This document shows, one piece after another, positions 35,403-43,392 of a stretch of DNA of 64,000 bases (within the stretch, counting starts at the first letter, position 1; each line of letters opens with the position of its first letter). Location: assembly GCF_015665295.1 (NCBI RefSeq), contig NZ_JADFAJ010000012.1:53006-117005 (forward strand), given 5' to 3'. The translations under genes were made by a program, and so were the position numbers. Source of the DNA: Maricaulis sp. GTDB lineage: Bacteria; Pseudomonadota; Alphaproteobacteria; Caulobacterales; Maricaulaceae. A model generated the notes under the pieces. The model searched no databases and had not been told where the DNA came from. It saw nothing but the letters and a program-made list of their open reading frames with translations.

Positions 35403-35528
35403 GGTGATCCCTCCTTGCGACCGCCGGACGGCAGGCCGCGCAATCAGTTGGGGCATCACGGGAGATTTCGCCAATCGATGCGGCGAATATCGTTCATTGG
35501 GGAAATGAATAACGGGTGGGGACAGGGT

Positions 35529-35605
35529 GGGGACAGGTAGAATTAACGCGTCTCGAAGGCGGCCTCAGGCGAGGCCAGCGCCACGCGTTAATTCAACCTG
35601 TCCCC
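35529..35605. repeat. Dispersed palindromic element, copy 3 (expanded centre)
   Basis: Arms beginning GGGGACAGGTAGAATTAACG (35529-35550) and the complement (35584-35605) match except at one position. The 3-base centre of the other copies is replaced by 33 bases containing its own hairpin GGCCTC-AGGC-GAGGCC. An extra GGGGACAGG lies just outside at 35518. It sits 8 bases beyond the stop of the small membrane-protein gene. Confidence 0.88.
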
Positions 35606-35612
35606 TTTTGCG

Positions 35613-35933
35613 CTAACGCCCGTAGCGGCGCTTGGCCCAGAAGATCGCGCCGATGGTGATCATGTAGATGACCAGGCGCATGATCACGACCACGCCGCCG
35701 CGCTCGTCGAGGCGCGAGAAGGCGAAGTCGAAGGCGAAATCCGGCGGGATGCCGGTCGACCAGCGATAGAAGAAGGGGGCGCAGGCATCGATCAGGAAGG
35801 CGATCGAGGCGGCGGCCGGCCATTGTGGCCATTTGCGCATGATCAGGGCGGCGACCAGTGACAGGACGATGATCAGCCACCAGTCAAACGGCGTGAAGCC
35901 GGCGCTCAGGCGGTCTGCGAAACTGTCATACAT
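35613..35933 (-). CDS. Small membrane protein at the end of the fliF operon
   Basis: A 106-residue protein read from ATG 35933 with GGGGAGG upstream. It has about three hydrophobic segments (WWLIIVLSLVAALIM; AAASIAFLIDACAPFFY; VVVIMRLVIYMITIGAIFW) and a basic tail. I do not recognise a family. It starts 23 bases after the flhG stop and is the last gene of the leftward flagellar run, so a role near the flagellar pole is possible but unproven. Confidence 0.65.
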   Translation of the reverse strand: MYDSFADRLSAGFTPFDWWLIIVLSLVAALIMRKWPQWPAAASIAFLIDACAPFFYRWSTGIPPDFAFDFAFSRLDERGGVVVIMRLVIYMITIGAIFWAKRRYGR

Positions 35934-35956
35934 GGTCGAGCCTCCCCACAGGTCGA

Positions 35957-36757
35957 TCAGGCAGCCTGTTTGCCACGCGCAAGCGAGCCCGCCAAGGTCT
36001 GGATGTCCTTGGCGGCCTCGCATTGCGGAGCGCGCAGCGAGACGCAGGTCTGGGCGCGGATCGCGGCCGGGACGGTCGGGTCGCGACGGACAATGCCGGC
36101 CAGGGTCGGCGTGAAGCTGAGAAAGGCCTCGCAGGTCTTGCGGAAGGCGCCGAAAGCCTCGTTGGCGGCATTCATGCTGGGCGCATTATTGATCACCACG
36201 AGCGGCGAGGCGCCGTCATCATGCAGGCGCAGTGTCTTCACGAAGGCATAGGCGTCGGTCAGCGAGGTCGGCTCGTCATTGAGCACGATCACGACATCGT
36301 CGGCAGTGAGCGCGAGGCGGATGGTGGCCCGGTCGGCCCCGGCGGCGAGGTCGAGAATGGCGCGGTCATAGGACAGGGACAGGGCGGCGACACCGGTGGC
36401 CAGCTTGGTCAGGCCGGGGCCGGACAGATTGGCCAGCGCGCCAGAGCCCGAGCGGCCGGAAATGACATCGAAACCGCCGGACTGGCCGGCGCCGCCCATG
36501 GCGGGGCAGACCGCATCGGCAATCACCACACGGCCATTGATGACGCTGGAAATGTCGGAACTGGGCTGCAGGCCGAGCTGTACGTCGATATTGGCCATGC
36601 CGAGATCACCGTCGACGAGCAGGCAGCGTTCGCCCATTTGCGAAAAGGCGCGGGCCATGGCGATCGACAGCATGGTCTTGCCGACGCCGCCCTTGCCCGA
36701 GGCAATGGCGAGGATGCGACCGGCGGAGCGGTCCTGGGGTGCGGACGCGATCTTCAT
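35957..36757 (-). CDS. flhG: MinD/ParA-like ATPase FlhG
   Basis: A 266-residue P-loop ATPase with the deviant Walker A motif of the MinD family in ASGKGGVGKTMLSIAMAR (near 18-35), a switch I-like LVDGDLGMANIDVQLGL near 47-63 and DRAILDLAAGAD near 130-141. FlhG controls flagellar number and antagonises FlhF at the pole. It starts on the last base of the flhF stop (TGATG). No obvious amphipathic membrane helix at the C-terminus is visible, though the end is Ala/Lys-rich. Confidence 0.88.
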   Translation of the reverse strand: MKIASAPQDRSAGRILAIASGKGGVGKTMLSIAMARAFSQMGERCLLVDGDLGMANIDVQLGLQPSSDISSVINGRVVIADAVCPAMGGAGQSGGFDVISGRSGSGALANLSGPGLTKLATGVAALSLSYDRAILDLAAGADRATIRLALTADDVVIVLNDEPTSLTDAYAFVKTLRLHDDGASPLVVINNAPSMNAANEAFGAFRKTCEAFLSFTPTLAGIVRRDPTVPAAIRAQTCVSLRAPQCEAAKDIQTLAGSLARGKQAA

Positions 36758-37749
36758 CAGTCTTCCTCCTCGAAGGGGGTGGAGCGGTCCTCGATCAGGA
36801 CCCGGGCCATGCGCAGCGGCGTGGCCGGTGCCAGTCCGCCGCCGATGAAGGGGGTCGAGGAAATCTGGGCAAAGGCGAGACCGGTTTCGCCGACGCCGAG
36901 CATGGCGCCGAGGCGACGGGCACAGTCAAGCTTGACCGGAATGGAGCGGCTGGCGCCGATCGAGGCGAACAGCGAGGCGGCATCCTCGGCATCTTCCGGT
37001 GTCAGGCCGGCATCAAACACATAGATGATCTCGGCATTGGCGCTGTCGGCAAAGGCGAGCGTCATGTCGAGATCGTCGAGCTCGAACGGATTGACCGCCG
37101 GGCTGTCGATCAGGACGGGACCGTCAATCTCGTCGACCGCATCGATCATCTCGCGTGGATCATCGACGGCGAGGAAACCGGCGCCCATGCGGCGGGCCAG
37201 TTCCTGCAGCCGGTCATTGGCGCCGGCGCGCTCGCCATCGCAGGAGATCAGGGTCGGCACGGCGCCGGCGGTGATGGCGCGCGCCGCCGTCTTGGCCAGG
37301 GCTGAGGTCTTGCCGACGCCCGGCGTGCCGGCAAACAGGATGGCGTGTTCGGGAACGGCCGGCAGTGGCTGGAAGGTGTAGCGGCTCTCGATGGCGTGGG
37401 CGAGGCGGGCGACGGCCTGTCCGTCGGAGAGGTCATGGGCCGAGCGGATCAGCGCCTGGGCGGCCGAGCCGGGCGCGCGGTGGAAGCCAAGCGCCCGGAT
37501 GACCCGGTCGAGCTCGTTGTCTTCGCGCAGGCCGCGTTCGATATCGGCCTCGCCGGCGAGCCGGATCGAGCGGTCGCGAACGCGTTCGGCCGGTTCGGTG
37601 ACGCGGGCCATGTCGCTGGCCGCGCGCACCTGGACGCCGCCATTGGGACCATCGCTGGTGGCGATGATCACGGCGTCGGGTCCCATTTCACGACGGACAT
37701 CGGCCATGGCCTGGGTCAGGGACGGGGCGGCGAAGGTTTTAAGATGCAT
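36757..37749 (-). CDS. flhF: SRP-type GTPase FlhF, divergent nucleotide site
   Basis: A 330-residue protein. MHLKTFAAPSLTQAMADVRREMGPDA is the FlhF-type basic N-terminus, read here in two parts, followed by a helical N domain and a G domain with P-loop FAGTPGVGKTSALAK near 141-155. Other G motifs are altered: DGERAGANDRL stands where DTYRIGA is expected, LIDSPAVNP replaces DTAG, and VKLDCARRLG replaces TKLDE. It probably marks the flagellar pole; GTP hydrolysis may be weak. It lies between flhA and flhG. Confidence 0.85.
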   Translation of the reverse strand: MHLKTFAAPSLTQAMADVRREMGPDAVIIATSDGPNGGVQVRAASDMARVTEPAERVRDRSIRLAGEADIERGLREDNELDRVIRALGFHRAPGSAAQALIRSAHDLSDGQAVARLAHAIESRYTFQPLPAVPEHAILFAGTPGVGKTSALAKTAARAITAGAVPTLISCDGERAGANDRLQELARRMGAGFLAVDDPREMIDAVDEIDGPVLIDSPAVNPFELDDLDMTLAFADSANAEIIYVFDAGLTPEDAEDAASLFASIGASRSIPVKLDCARRLGAMLGVGETGLAFAQISSTPFIGGGLAPATPLRMARVLIEDRSTPFEEED

Positions 37750-37784
37750 GGGCTCGGATCATATCACAGGTCAAAATCGGTCGC

Positions 37785-39917
37785 TTAGCCGACATGGCCC
37801 ATCGTCTGAAGGCGCGCGCTCGGGTGAATTTCATTTTGCGACATCACCACGGTCTGCGGGCGAAAACGCTCAACCAGAGAACGCACATACGGACGAATCA
37901 GCGGGCTTGTCAGCAGCACTGGTACATGACCCTGAGCTGATGCGGTTTCAAAAGAGTTTCGAATTGCGGCGACGAAGTCGTGCAGTTTCGACGGGGCCAG
38001 GGCGAGCTGGCGGCGGTCGCCATCGCCGACCAGGGCTTCCATGAAGGACTGCTCCCATTGCGGGCCCATGGCGAGCACCGGCAGGACGCCGTCATGCGCC
38101 TTGTTGGCGTGGCAAATCTGGCGCGCCAGACGGGTCCGGACATGTTCGACAATGGCGTCGAGATTCTGGGTCGTGGCCGAGGCTTCGGCCACCCCTTCCA
38201 GGATGGTCGGCAGGTCGCGGATCGAGATGCGTTCCCTGATCAGCGATTGCAGGACGCGCTGGATGCCGGCGCGGCTGATCTGGTTCGGCGTGATGTCGTC
38301 GACCAGGCCCTTGTGCTCCTTCGACAGCTTGGAGATCAGCTTCTCGACTTCGGCATAGGACAGCAGGTCGGCCATGTTGTCGCGCAGGAGTTCGGTCAGA
38401 TGGGTAACCAGAACGGCGGCGGGCTCGACAATCGTGTAGCCACGGAAAGAGGCTTCCTCCCGCAGGCCTTCATCGATCCAGGTCGCCGGCAGGCCGAAGG
38501 TCGGCTCCTTGACATGCTTGCCTGGCATGTCGATCGGCATGCCGGACGGATCCATGACCAAGAGCTTGTGCAGTTCCAGCTCGCCGCGACCGGCTTCCAG
38601 TTCCTTGATGCGGATCGTGTACTCGTTATTGCCCAGCGACATGTTGTCGATGATGCGCACCGCCGGGGTGATGAAGCCCATTTCCTCGGCCAGCGAGCGG
38701 CGCAGGGCGCGGATCTGGTCGGTCAGCTTGCGGCCATCGACATCATTGATCAGCGGCAGCAGGCCATAGCCCAGTTCGATCTTCAGCTCGTCGATGGCGA
38801 GGCTGTCCTCGATTGGCGCTTCCTCGCTCGACTTGGATTCAACGGCTTCGGCTTCCTGCTCCGCCTTGGCATCGATTTCGGCCTGGGCCGTACGCTCGGC
38901 GAGATCGCGGTTCATCCAGGCCAGGGCACCGGCCCCGGCCGACATCATGGCAAAGGGGATCAGCGGCATGCCGGGCAGAAGGCCGACCATCAGGGCGACA
39001 GCAGAGACCAGGCCGAGGCCTTGCGGGTTGGCCGTCAGCTGGCCGAACAGGGCCTTGTCGGCCTGGCCGTTGACGCCCGCCTTTGAGACCAGCAGGCCGG
39101 CACCGACCGAGATGATCAGGGCCGGGATCTGCGAGACCAGGCCGTCACCGATGGTCAGCGAGGAATAGGCCTGGGCGGCTTCCGCGAAGGGCATGCCGGA
39201 CTGGACGACGCCGATGATGATGCCGCCGACCAGGTTGATGGCGGTGATCATCAGGCCGGCCATGGCATCGCCGCGGACGAATTTGGAGGCACCATCCATG
39301 GCGCCGAAGAAATTGCTCTCGCCTTCCAGCTCGGTGCGGCGCTTGCGGGCCTCGTCCTCGGTGATCAGGCCGGCCGACAGGTCGGCGTCGATCGCCATCT
39401 GCTTGCCGGGCATGGCGTCGAGGGTGAAACGCGCGGCGACTTCCGCGATCCGGCCGGAACCCTTGGTGATGACGACGAAGTTCACGATCACCAGGATGGC
39501 AAAGACAATGATGCCGATAACGACATTGCCCTGCATGACGAAGGAGCCGAAGGCCTCGATGACCTCGCCGGCCGCGTCGGTGCCTTCATGGCCCTTGGAC
39601 AGGATCAGGCGGGTCGAGGCGATATTGAGGCCGAGGCGCAGGAGTGTGGTGATCAGCAGCAGGGCCGGGAAGGCCGAGAATTCCAGCGGCTTCTTGATGA
39701 AAAGCGCGGTCATCAGGACCAGCACCGACATCGAGATCGAGATTGCCAGCGACATGTCCAGCAGGAAGCTGGGCATCGGCAGCATCAGCATCACGAGGAT
39801 GGCAAGAATGCCGACCGCCAGTGCCACATCACCACGCAGCGCGCGGTTCAGGAAGGCACGGAGATCAAATCCACCGGTTGCGGGCGCGGCGGCTGGGGAG
39901 GCGGCTGTATCGACCAC
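37785..39917 (-). CDS. flhA: Flagellar export apparatus protein FlhA
   Basis: A 710-residue protein of usual length. About eight N-terminal spans begin with VALAVGILAILVMLMLPMPSF near 31-51. The FHIPEP-family loop is seen in FSAFPALLLITTLLRLGLNIA near 80-100 and in the cytoplasmic RFTLDAMPGKQMAIDADLSAG near 160-180. The C-terminal cytosolic domain from about 340 docks export substrates and chaperones. FlhA and FlhB form the export gate. It follows flbD by 12 bases in the fliF operon, the same order as in Caulobacter. Confidence 0.97.
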   Translation of the reverse strand: MVDTAASPAAAPATGGFDLRAFLNRALRGDVALAVGILAILVMLMLPMPSFLLDMSLAISISMSVLVLMTALFIKKPLEFSAFPALLLITTLLRLGLNIASTRLILSKGHEGTDAAGEVIEAFGSFVMQGNVVIGIIVFAILVIVNFVVITKGSGRIAEVAARFTLDAMPGKQMAIDADLSAGLITEDEARKRRTELEGESNFFGAMDGASKFVRGDAMAGLMITAINLVGGIIIGVVQSGMPFAEAAQAYSSLTIGDGLVSQIPALIISVGAGLLVSKAGVNGQADKALFGQLTANPQGLGLVSAVALMVGLLPGMPLIPFAMMSAGAGALAWMNRDLAERTAQAEIDAKAEQEAEAVESKSSEEAPIEDSLAIDELKIELGYGLLPLINDVDGRKLTDQIRALRRSLAEEMGFITPAVRIIDNMSLGNNEYTIRIKELEAGRGELELHKLLVMDPSGMPIDMPGKHVKEPTFGLPATWIDEGLREEASFRGYTIVEPAAVLVTHLTELLRDNMADLLSYAEVEKLISKLSKEHKGLVDDITPNQISRAGIQRVLQSLIRERISIRDLPTILEGVAEASATTQNLDAIVEHVRTRLARQICHANKAHDGVLPVLAMGPQWEQSFMEALVGDGDRRQLALAPSKLHDFVAAIRNSFETASAQGHVPVLLTSPLIRPYVRSLVERFRPQTVVMSQNEIHPSARLQTMGHVG

Positions 39918-39929
39918 GTATCAGTCCAA

Positions 39930-41300
39930 TCAGGCTACGGAGACACCCTGGGCGGGTTGGTTGGGCGCGGGGATATCCAGGCCCTGGTCCGAATAAAGCT
40001 TCAGCTTGTTGCGCAGTGTCCGGATCGAGATGCCGAGGATATTGGCGGCATGGGTCCGGTTGCCGAAGCAATGGTCGAGCGTGTTCAGGATCAGGTCCTG
40101 CTCGACCTCGGCCACGGTGCGACCGATCATGTCGGCCTGGACCGAGTGGGCTGCGTCAGCCGCCTGGCGCACGACATTGCTGCCGGAGCCGGTAAAGGCC
40201 GAGCCGTCGGGCATGCGGATCGCGTCCGGCGTGATCTCGCGACCGGTGGCCAGCAGCACCGCGCGGTGCATGGCGTTTTCCAGCTCGCGCACATTGCCGG
40301 CCCATTCGCGGGCCAGCAGTGAGGTGCGGGCCGCTTCGGAGATCGGGCGGACATCGACGGCATTGGCGGCCGAGTACTTCTTCACGAAATGCTCGGACAG
40401 GGCAACGATATCGGCCGGGCGCTCGCGCAGCGGCGGCAGGGCCAGGTTCACGACATTGAGGCGGAACAGCAGGTCTTCGCGGAAGCTGCCATCGGCCACG
40501 GCCTTGCGCAGGTCACGGTTCGAGGTCGCGAGGATGCGGATATTGACCTTGACCGGCCTGGTGCCACCGACCCGGTCGATCTCGCGCTCCTGGATGGCGC
40601 GCAGCAGCTTGGCTTGCAGGCGGACATCCATTTCCGAGATTTCATCCAGCAGCAGCGTGCCGCCATCGGCCTCTTCGAACTTGCCCACGCGGCGGGCAAT
40701 TGCGCCGGTGAAAGCGCCCTTCTCGTGACCGAAGAGTTCGGATTCCAGCAGGTTTTCCGGGATGGCGGCGCAGTTGACCGAGATGAAGGGCGCCTGGGCG
40801 CGCTTCGACTTGGTGTGGACATAGCGCGCCATGACTTCCTTGCCGGAGCCACTTTCACCTGTGATCAGGACGGAGGCATCGGAGCCGGCGATGCGGTCGG
40901 CGAGGTGGATGACAGCCTGCATGGACGGGTCGCGGGCAATCATCGGGCGCTCGTCATCCGCGATCGCGGCCAGGACGGCAGCGATCAGGTCGGCATCCGG
41001 CGGCATCGGGATGAATTCCTTGGCGCCGGCGCGGATCGCGGCTGCGGCAGCCTCGGGACGGACATTGACGCCGCAGGCGACGACGGGAACCGATATCCGC
41101 TCGGCTTCGTTGGCCTCGATCAGGGACTGCACGTCCAGGTGCAGGTCGACCATGAGGAGGTCGGCGCCGCGCCCGGCCCGCAGGTGGGCCGTGGCTTGCT
41201 CGATCGTGTCGACGTGCGAGACTTTCGCGCCGCGGTCGATGGCGATCTTGGTGGCGGTATGAAGCTGCCCGCCTAGGCTGCCGACTATCAGAATTCGCAT
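39930..41300 (-). CDS. flbD: Sigma54-dependent flagellar activator FlbD
   Basis: A 456-residue activator. The N-terminal receiver-like domain keeps one Asp (LLMVDLHLDV near 47-56) but lacks the standard DD pair and Lys, as in other FlbD proteins. The AAA+ domain has Walker A GESGSGKEVMARY near 146-158, the sigma54-contact loop HEKGAFTGA near 190-198 and Walker B GGTLLLDEISEMD. A Fis-type helix-turn-helix ends the protein (HAANILGISIRTLRNKL near 420-436). It is expected to activate the fliK and flgK sigma54 promoters seen in this window. Confidence 0.94.
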   Translation of the reverse strand: MRILIVGSLGGQLHTATKIAIDRGAKVSHVDTIEQATAHLRAGRGADLLMVDLHLDVQSLIEANEAERISVPVVACGVNVRPEAAAAAIRAGAKEFIPMPPDADLIAAVLAAIADDERPMIARDPSMQAVIHLADRIAGSDASVLITGESGSGKEVMARYVHTKSKRAQAPFISVNCAAIPENLLESELFGHEKGAFTGAIARRVGKFEEADGGTLLLDEISEMDVRLQAKLLRAIQEREIDRVGGTRPVKVNIRILATSNRDLRKAVADGSFREDLLFRLNVVNLALPPLRERPADIVALSEHFVKKYSAANAVDVRPISEAARTSLLAREWAGNVRELENAMHRAVLLATGREITPDAIRMPDGSAFTGSGSNVVRQAADAAHSVQADMIGRTVAEVEQDLILNTLDHCFGNRTHAANILGISIRTLRNKLKLYSDQGLDIPAPNQPAQGVSVA

Positions 41301-41327
41301 GATATGCTCCGTCCTCTCCGCTGGGCC

Positions 41328-41684
41328 TTAGCCCGCGTCCCCGTCCTTGATGATTTCCGTCATGGTCACGCCAAGCCGGTCATCCACAACCACGACCTCG
41401 CCGCGCGCGACGAGCCGGTTGTTTACATAGATGTCGATCGCTTCGCCGATCTTGCGGTCGAGTTCGACCACCGACCCGGAGGTCAGTTTCAGGAGCGAAT
41501 TCACGTCGATATGCGCCTTGCCGAGCACGGCGGAGATGTTGACGGGAACGTCAAAGACCGGCGCCAGGTCGGCGGCGCTCTTTTCTTCCTCATCCATCAT
41601 CTGCTGACCGCGTTGCCGGGCCTCGACGGGCACTTGCGTGCCGTCATCAGCCAGGTCGGGAAGGTCGAGATTGTCGTCAGCCAT
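41328..41684 (-). CDS. fliN: Flagellar motor switch protein FliN
   Basis: A 118-residue protein. An acidic N-terminal tail precedes the SpoA/FliN domain (VFDVPVNISAVLGKAHIDVNSLLKL near 43-67, IDIYVNNRLVARGEVVVVDDRLGVTMTEI near 83-111, read as family landmarks). FliN forms the base of the C-ring and binds FliH during export. It lies between fliH and flbD in the operon. Confidence 0.95.
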   Translation of the reverse strand: MADDNLDLPDLADDGTQVPVEARQRGQQMMDEEEKSAADLAPVFDVPVNISAVLGKAHIDVNSLLKLTSGSVVELDRKIGEAIDIYVNNRLVARGEVVVVDDRLGVTMTEIIKDGDAG

Positions 41685-41695
41685 GTCAGGCCTCC

Positions 41696-42349
41696 TTATG
41701 CCGCGTTGATGCCGGCCGCATGGCCGCCATCCGCGTCAGATTGGGTTTCCTCGTCGCTTGGCGGCGAGGCCAGCCAGCGCGCGACGACATCATTCAGTCG
41801 GGTTTCGATTTCCTCGGCGCTGCGCTGAACGGCACCGGCACCCCATTCCAGGCGGACATCCGCGTTTTTCATCCCGGCATCGCCGCGCACCATGATGGCG
41901 CCGTCGAAACCGGCATCGCGGGCAGTCTTTTCCAGGCGCTCGGCGAGCCCCTCGACCAGTTCCGGACTGCAGCGCACCGACAGGCGCGGCTCGGAGCGCA
42001 GATCCTTGACCGCTTCCAGGGCGACTTGCTCGATCGTGTCGATCGGGAAGGCGGCCAGCGCCTCACCGGCAATCTTGCTGGCGGCCGCCATGGCGAGACC
42101 GGCGGCCTCCTGGCGCAGCGCGTCTGATTCATGGGCGAGGCGGGCGAGGATCAGCTGCATCTGCGAGGCGATGGCCTGCAGCGACTGGGCGCAACGCCCT
42201 TCCTCCATCTCGCGGCCTTCCTCGACGCCCCACATGCGGGCTGCATCGACATCATCCTGGGTGAAGAAACGCTTGTAGCTTTCGCCTTCACGAAGGATCT
42301 GGCCGTCATGGTCGAACTCTGTATCGAAATCGAATTTGACAGGATTCAT
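41696..42349 (-). CDS. fliH: Flagellar assembly protein FliH (FlbE-like)
   Basis: A 217-residue protein with a charged N-terminal region (FTQDDVDAARMWGVEEGREMEEG near 29-51), a helical middle and a C-terminal domain with DLRSEPRLSVRCSPELVEGL near 116-135 typical of FliH/V-ATPase E-type stators. It restrains FliI and links it to the C-ring. The position between fliG and fliN is that of Caulobacter flbE. FliH sequences diverge widely; context carries much of the call. Confidence 0.87.
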   Translation of the reverse strand: MNPVKFDFDTEFDHDGQILREGESYKRFFTQDDVDAARMWGVEEGREMEEGRCAQSLQAIASQMQLILARLAHESDALRQEAAGLAMAAASKIAGEALAAFPIDTIEQVALEAVKDLRSEPRLSVRCSPELVEGLAERLEKTARDAGFDGAIMVRGDAGMKNADVRLEWGAGAVQRSAEEIETRLNDVVARWLASPPSDEETQSDADGGHAAGINAA

Positions 42350-42361
42350 TGTTCAACCTCC

Positions 42362-43384
42362 CTAGTAGATGAGTTCATCGTCGGCGCCGCCATCGGCCAG
42401 CATGATTTCGCCCTTGGCGGCGAGATCCTTGGCCATGGAGACAATCGATTGTTGCGCCTGGTCGACATCCTTGAGGCGGACCGGCCCCATCGACCCCATG
42501 TCTTCGCGCATGATCTTGGCAGCGCGTTCGGACATGTTGGAGAAGAAGAGGTCGCGCAGGCTGTCGGATGCGCCCTTCATGGCCAGCGCCATCTGCTCCT
42601 TGTCGATCGACCGCATCAGGGTCTGGATGCCACCCGGATCGAGCTTGGACAGGTCTTCGAAGACGAACATCAGGGACCGGATCTTCTCGGCGCTCTCGCG
42701 ATTGCGTTCCTCGAGGGCGGCCAGGAAGCGGTTTTCGGTCTGGCGGTCGAAATTGTTGAAGATCGAGGCCATCATCTCGTGGCTGTCATGCTTGGAGGTG
42801 CGCGCCAGGTTCGACATGAATTCGGTGCGCAGCGTCTCCTCGATGCGATCGAGGATCTCGCGCTGTACCGGCTCCATGCGCAGCATGCGGGTAACGACCT
42901 CCAGGGCGAAATCTTCCGGCAGGGCGCCGAGCACCCGACTGGCATGTTCCGGCTTCACCTTGGACAGCACCACGGCAACGGTTTGCGGGTATTCATTCTT
43001 GAGATAATTGGCGAGGACAACCTCGTTCACATTGCCCAGCTTGTCCCACATGGTCCGGCCGGCGGGGCCGCGCAGCTCTTCCATGATGGACTCGACCTTC
43101 TCGCCCGGCAGGAAGGAGGTCAAAAGGCGCTGGGTCGCTTCGAACGAGCCCATCAGCGAACCGGTCGATGACATCTGGCCGACAAAGTCGACGATCAGTT
43201 TTTCCACCGCGCTCGACGTCACCGTGCCCAGATTGGACATGGCCTGGGAAACCTCGCGGATCTCCTCCTCGTCGAGATGCTGCCACATGCTCTCACCCTC
43301 ATCGCCCAGGGCGAGGAGCATGACCGCGGCCTTTTCGGGGCCGTTCAGACGGGTCGGATCTTCGATGGCGCGTTTATCAGCCAT
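42362..43384 (-). CDS. fliG: Flagellar motor switch protein FliG
   Basis: A 340-residue protein of normal length. Landmarks are [30 protein letters not shown] near the N-terminus, the middle-domain segment [21 protein letters not shown] near 132-152, and the C-terminal torque domain [36 protein letters not shown] stretch near 240-275, where charged residues face the stator. FliG couples the FliF ring to torque generation. Confidence 0.97.
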   Translation of the reverse strand: MADKRAIEDPTRLNGPEKAAVMLLALGDEGESMWQHLDEEEIREVSQAMSNLGTVTSSAVEKLIVDFVGQMSSTGSLMGSFEATQRLLTSFLPGEKVESIMEELRGPAGRTMWDKLGNVNEVVLANYLKNEYPQTVAVVLSKVKPEHASRVLGALPEDFALEVVTRMLRMEPVQREILDRIEETLRTEFMSNLARTSKHDSHEMMASIFNNFDRQTENRFLAALEERNRESAEKIRSLMFVFEDLSKLDPGGIQTLMRSIDKEQMALAMKGASDSLRDLFFSNMSERAAKIMREDMGSMGPVRLKDVDQAQQSIVSMAKDLAAKGEIMLADGGADDELIY

Positions 43385-43392
43385 GACAGGGC

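Larger units (their letters stand above)
35247..35612. other. Upstream region of the MMPL operon
   Basis: This 366-bp spacer holds the promoter region of the leftward MMPL operon, a tiny leader ORF with a strong ribosome-binding site (35376-35402), three direct GTGTCAG repeats (35331, 35339, 35356) and palindromic repeat copy 3 (35529-35605). No larger gene is seen. Confidence 0.7.
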
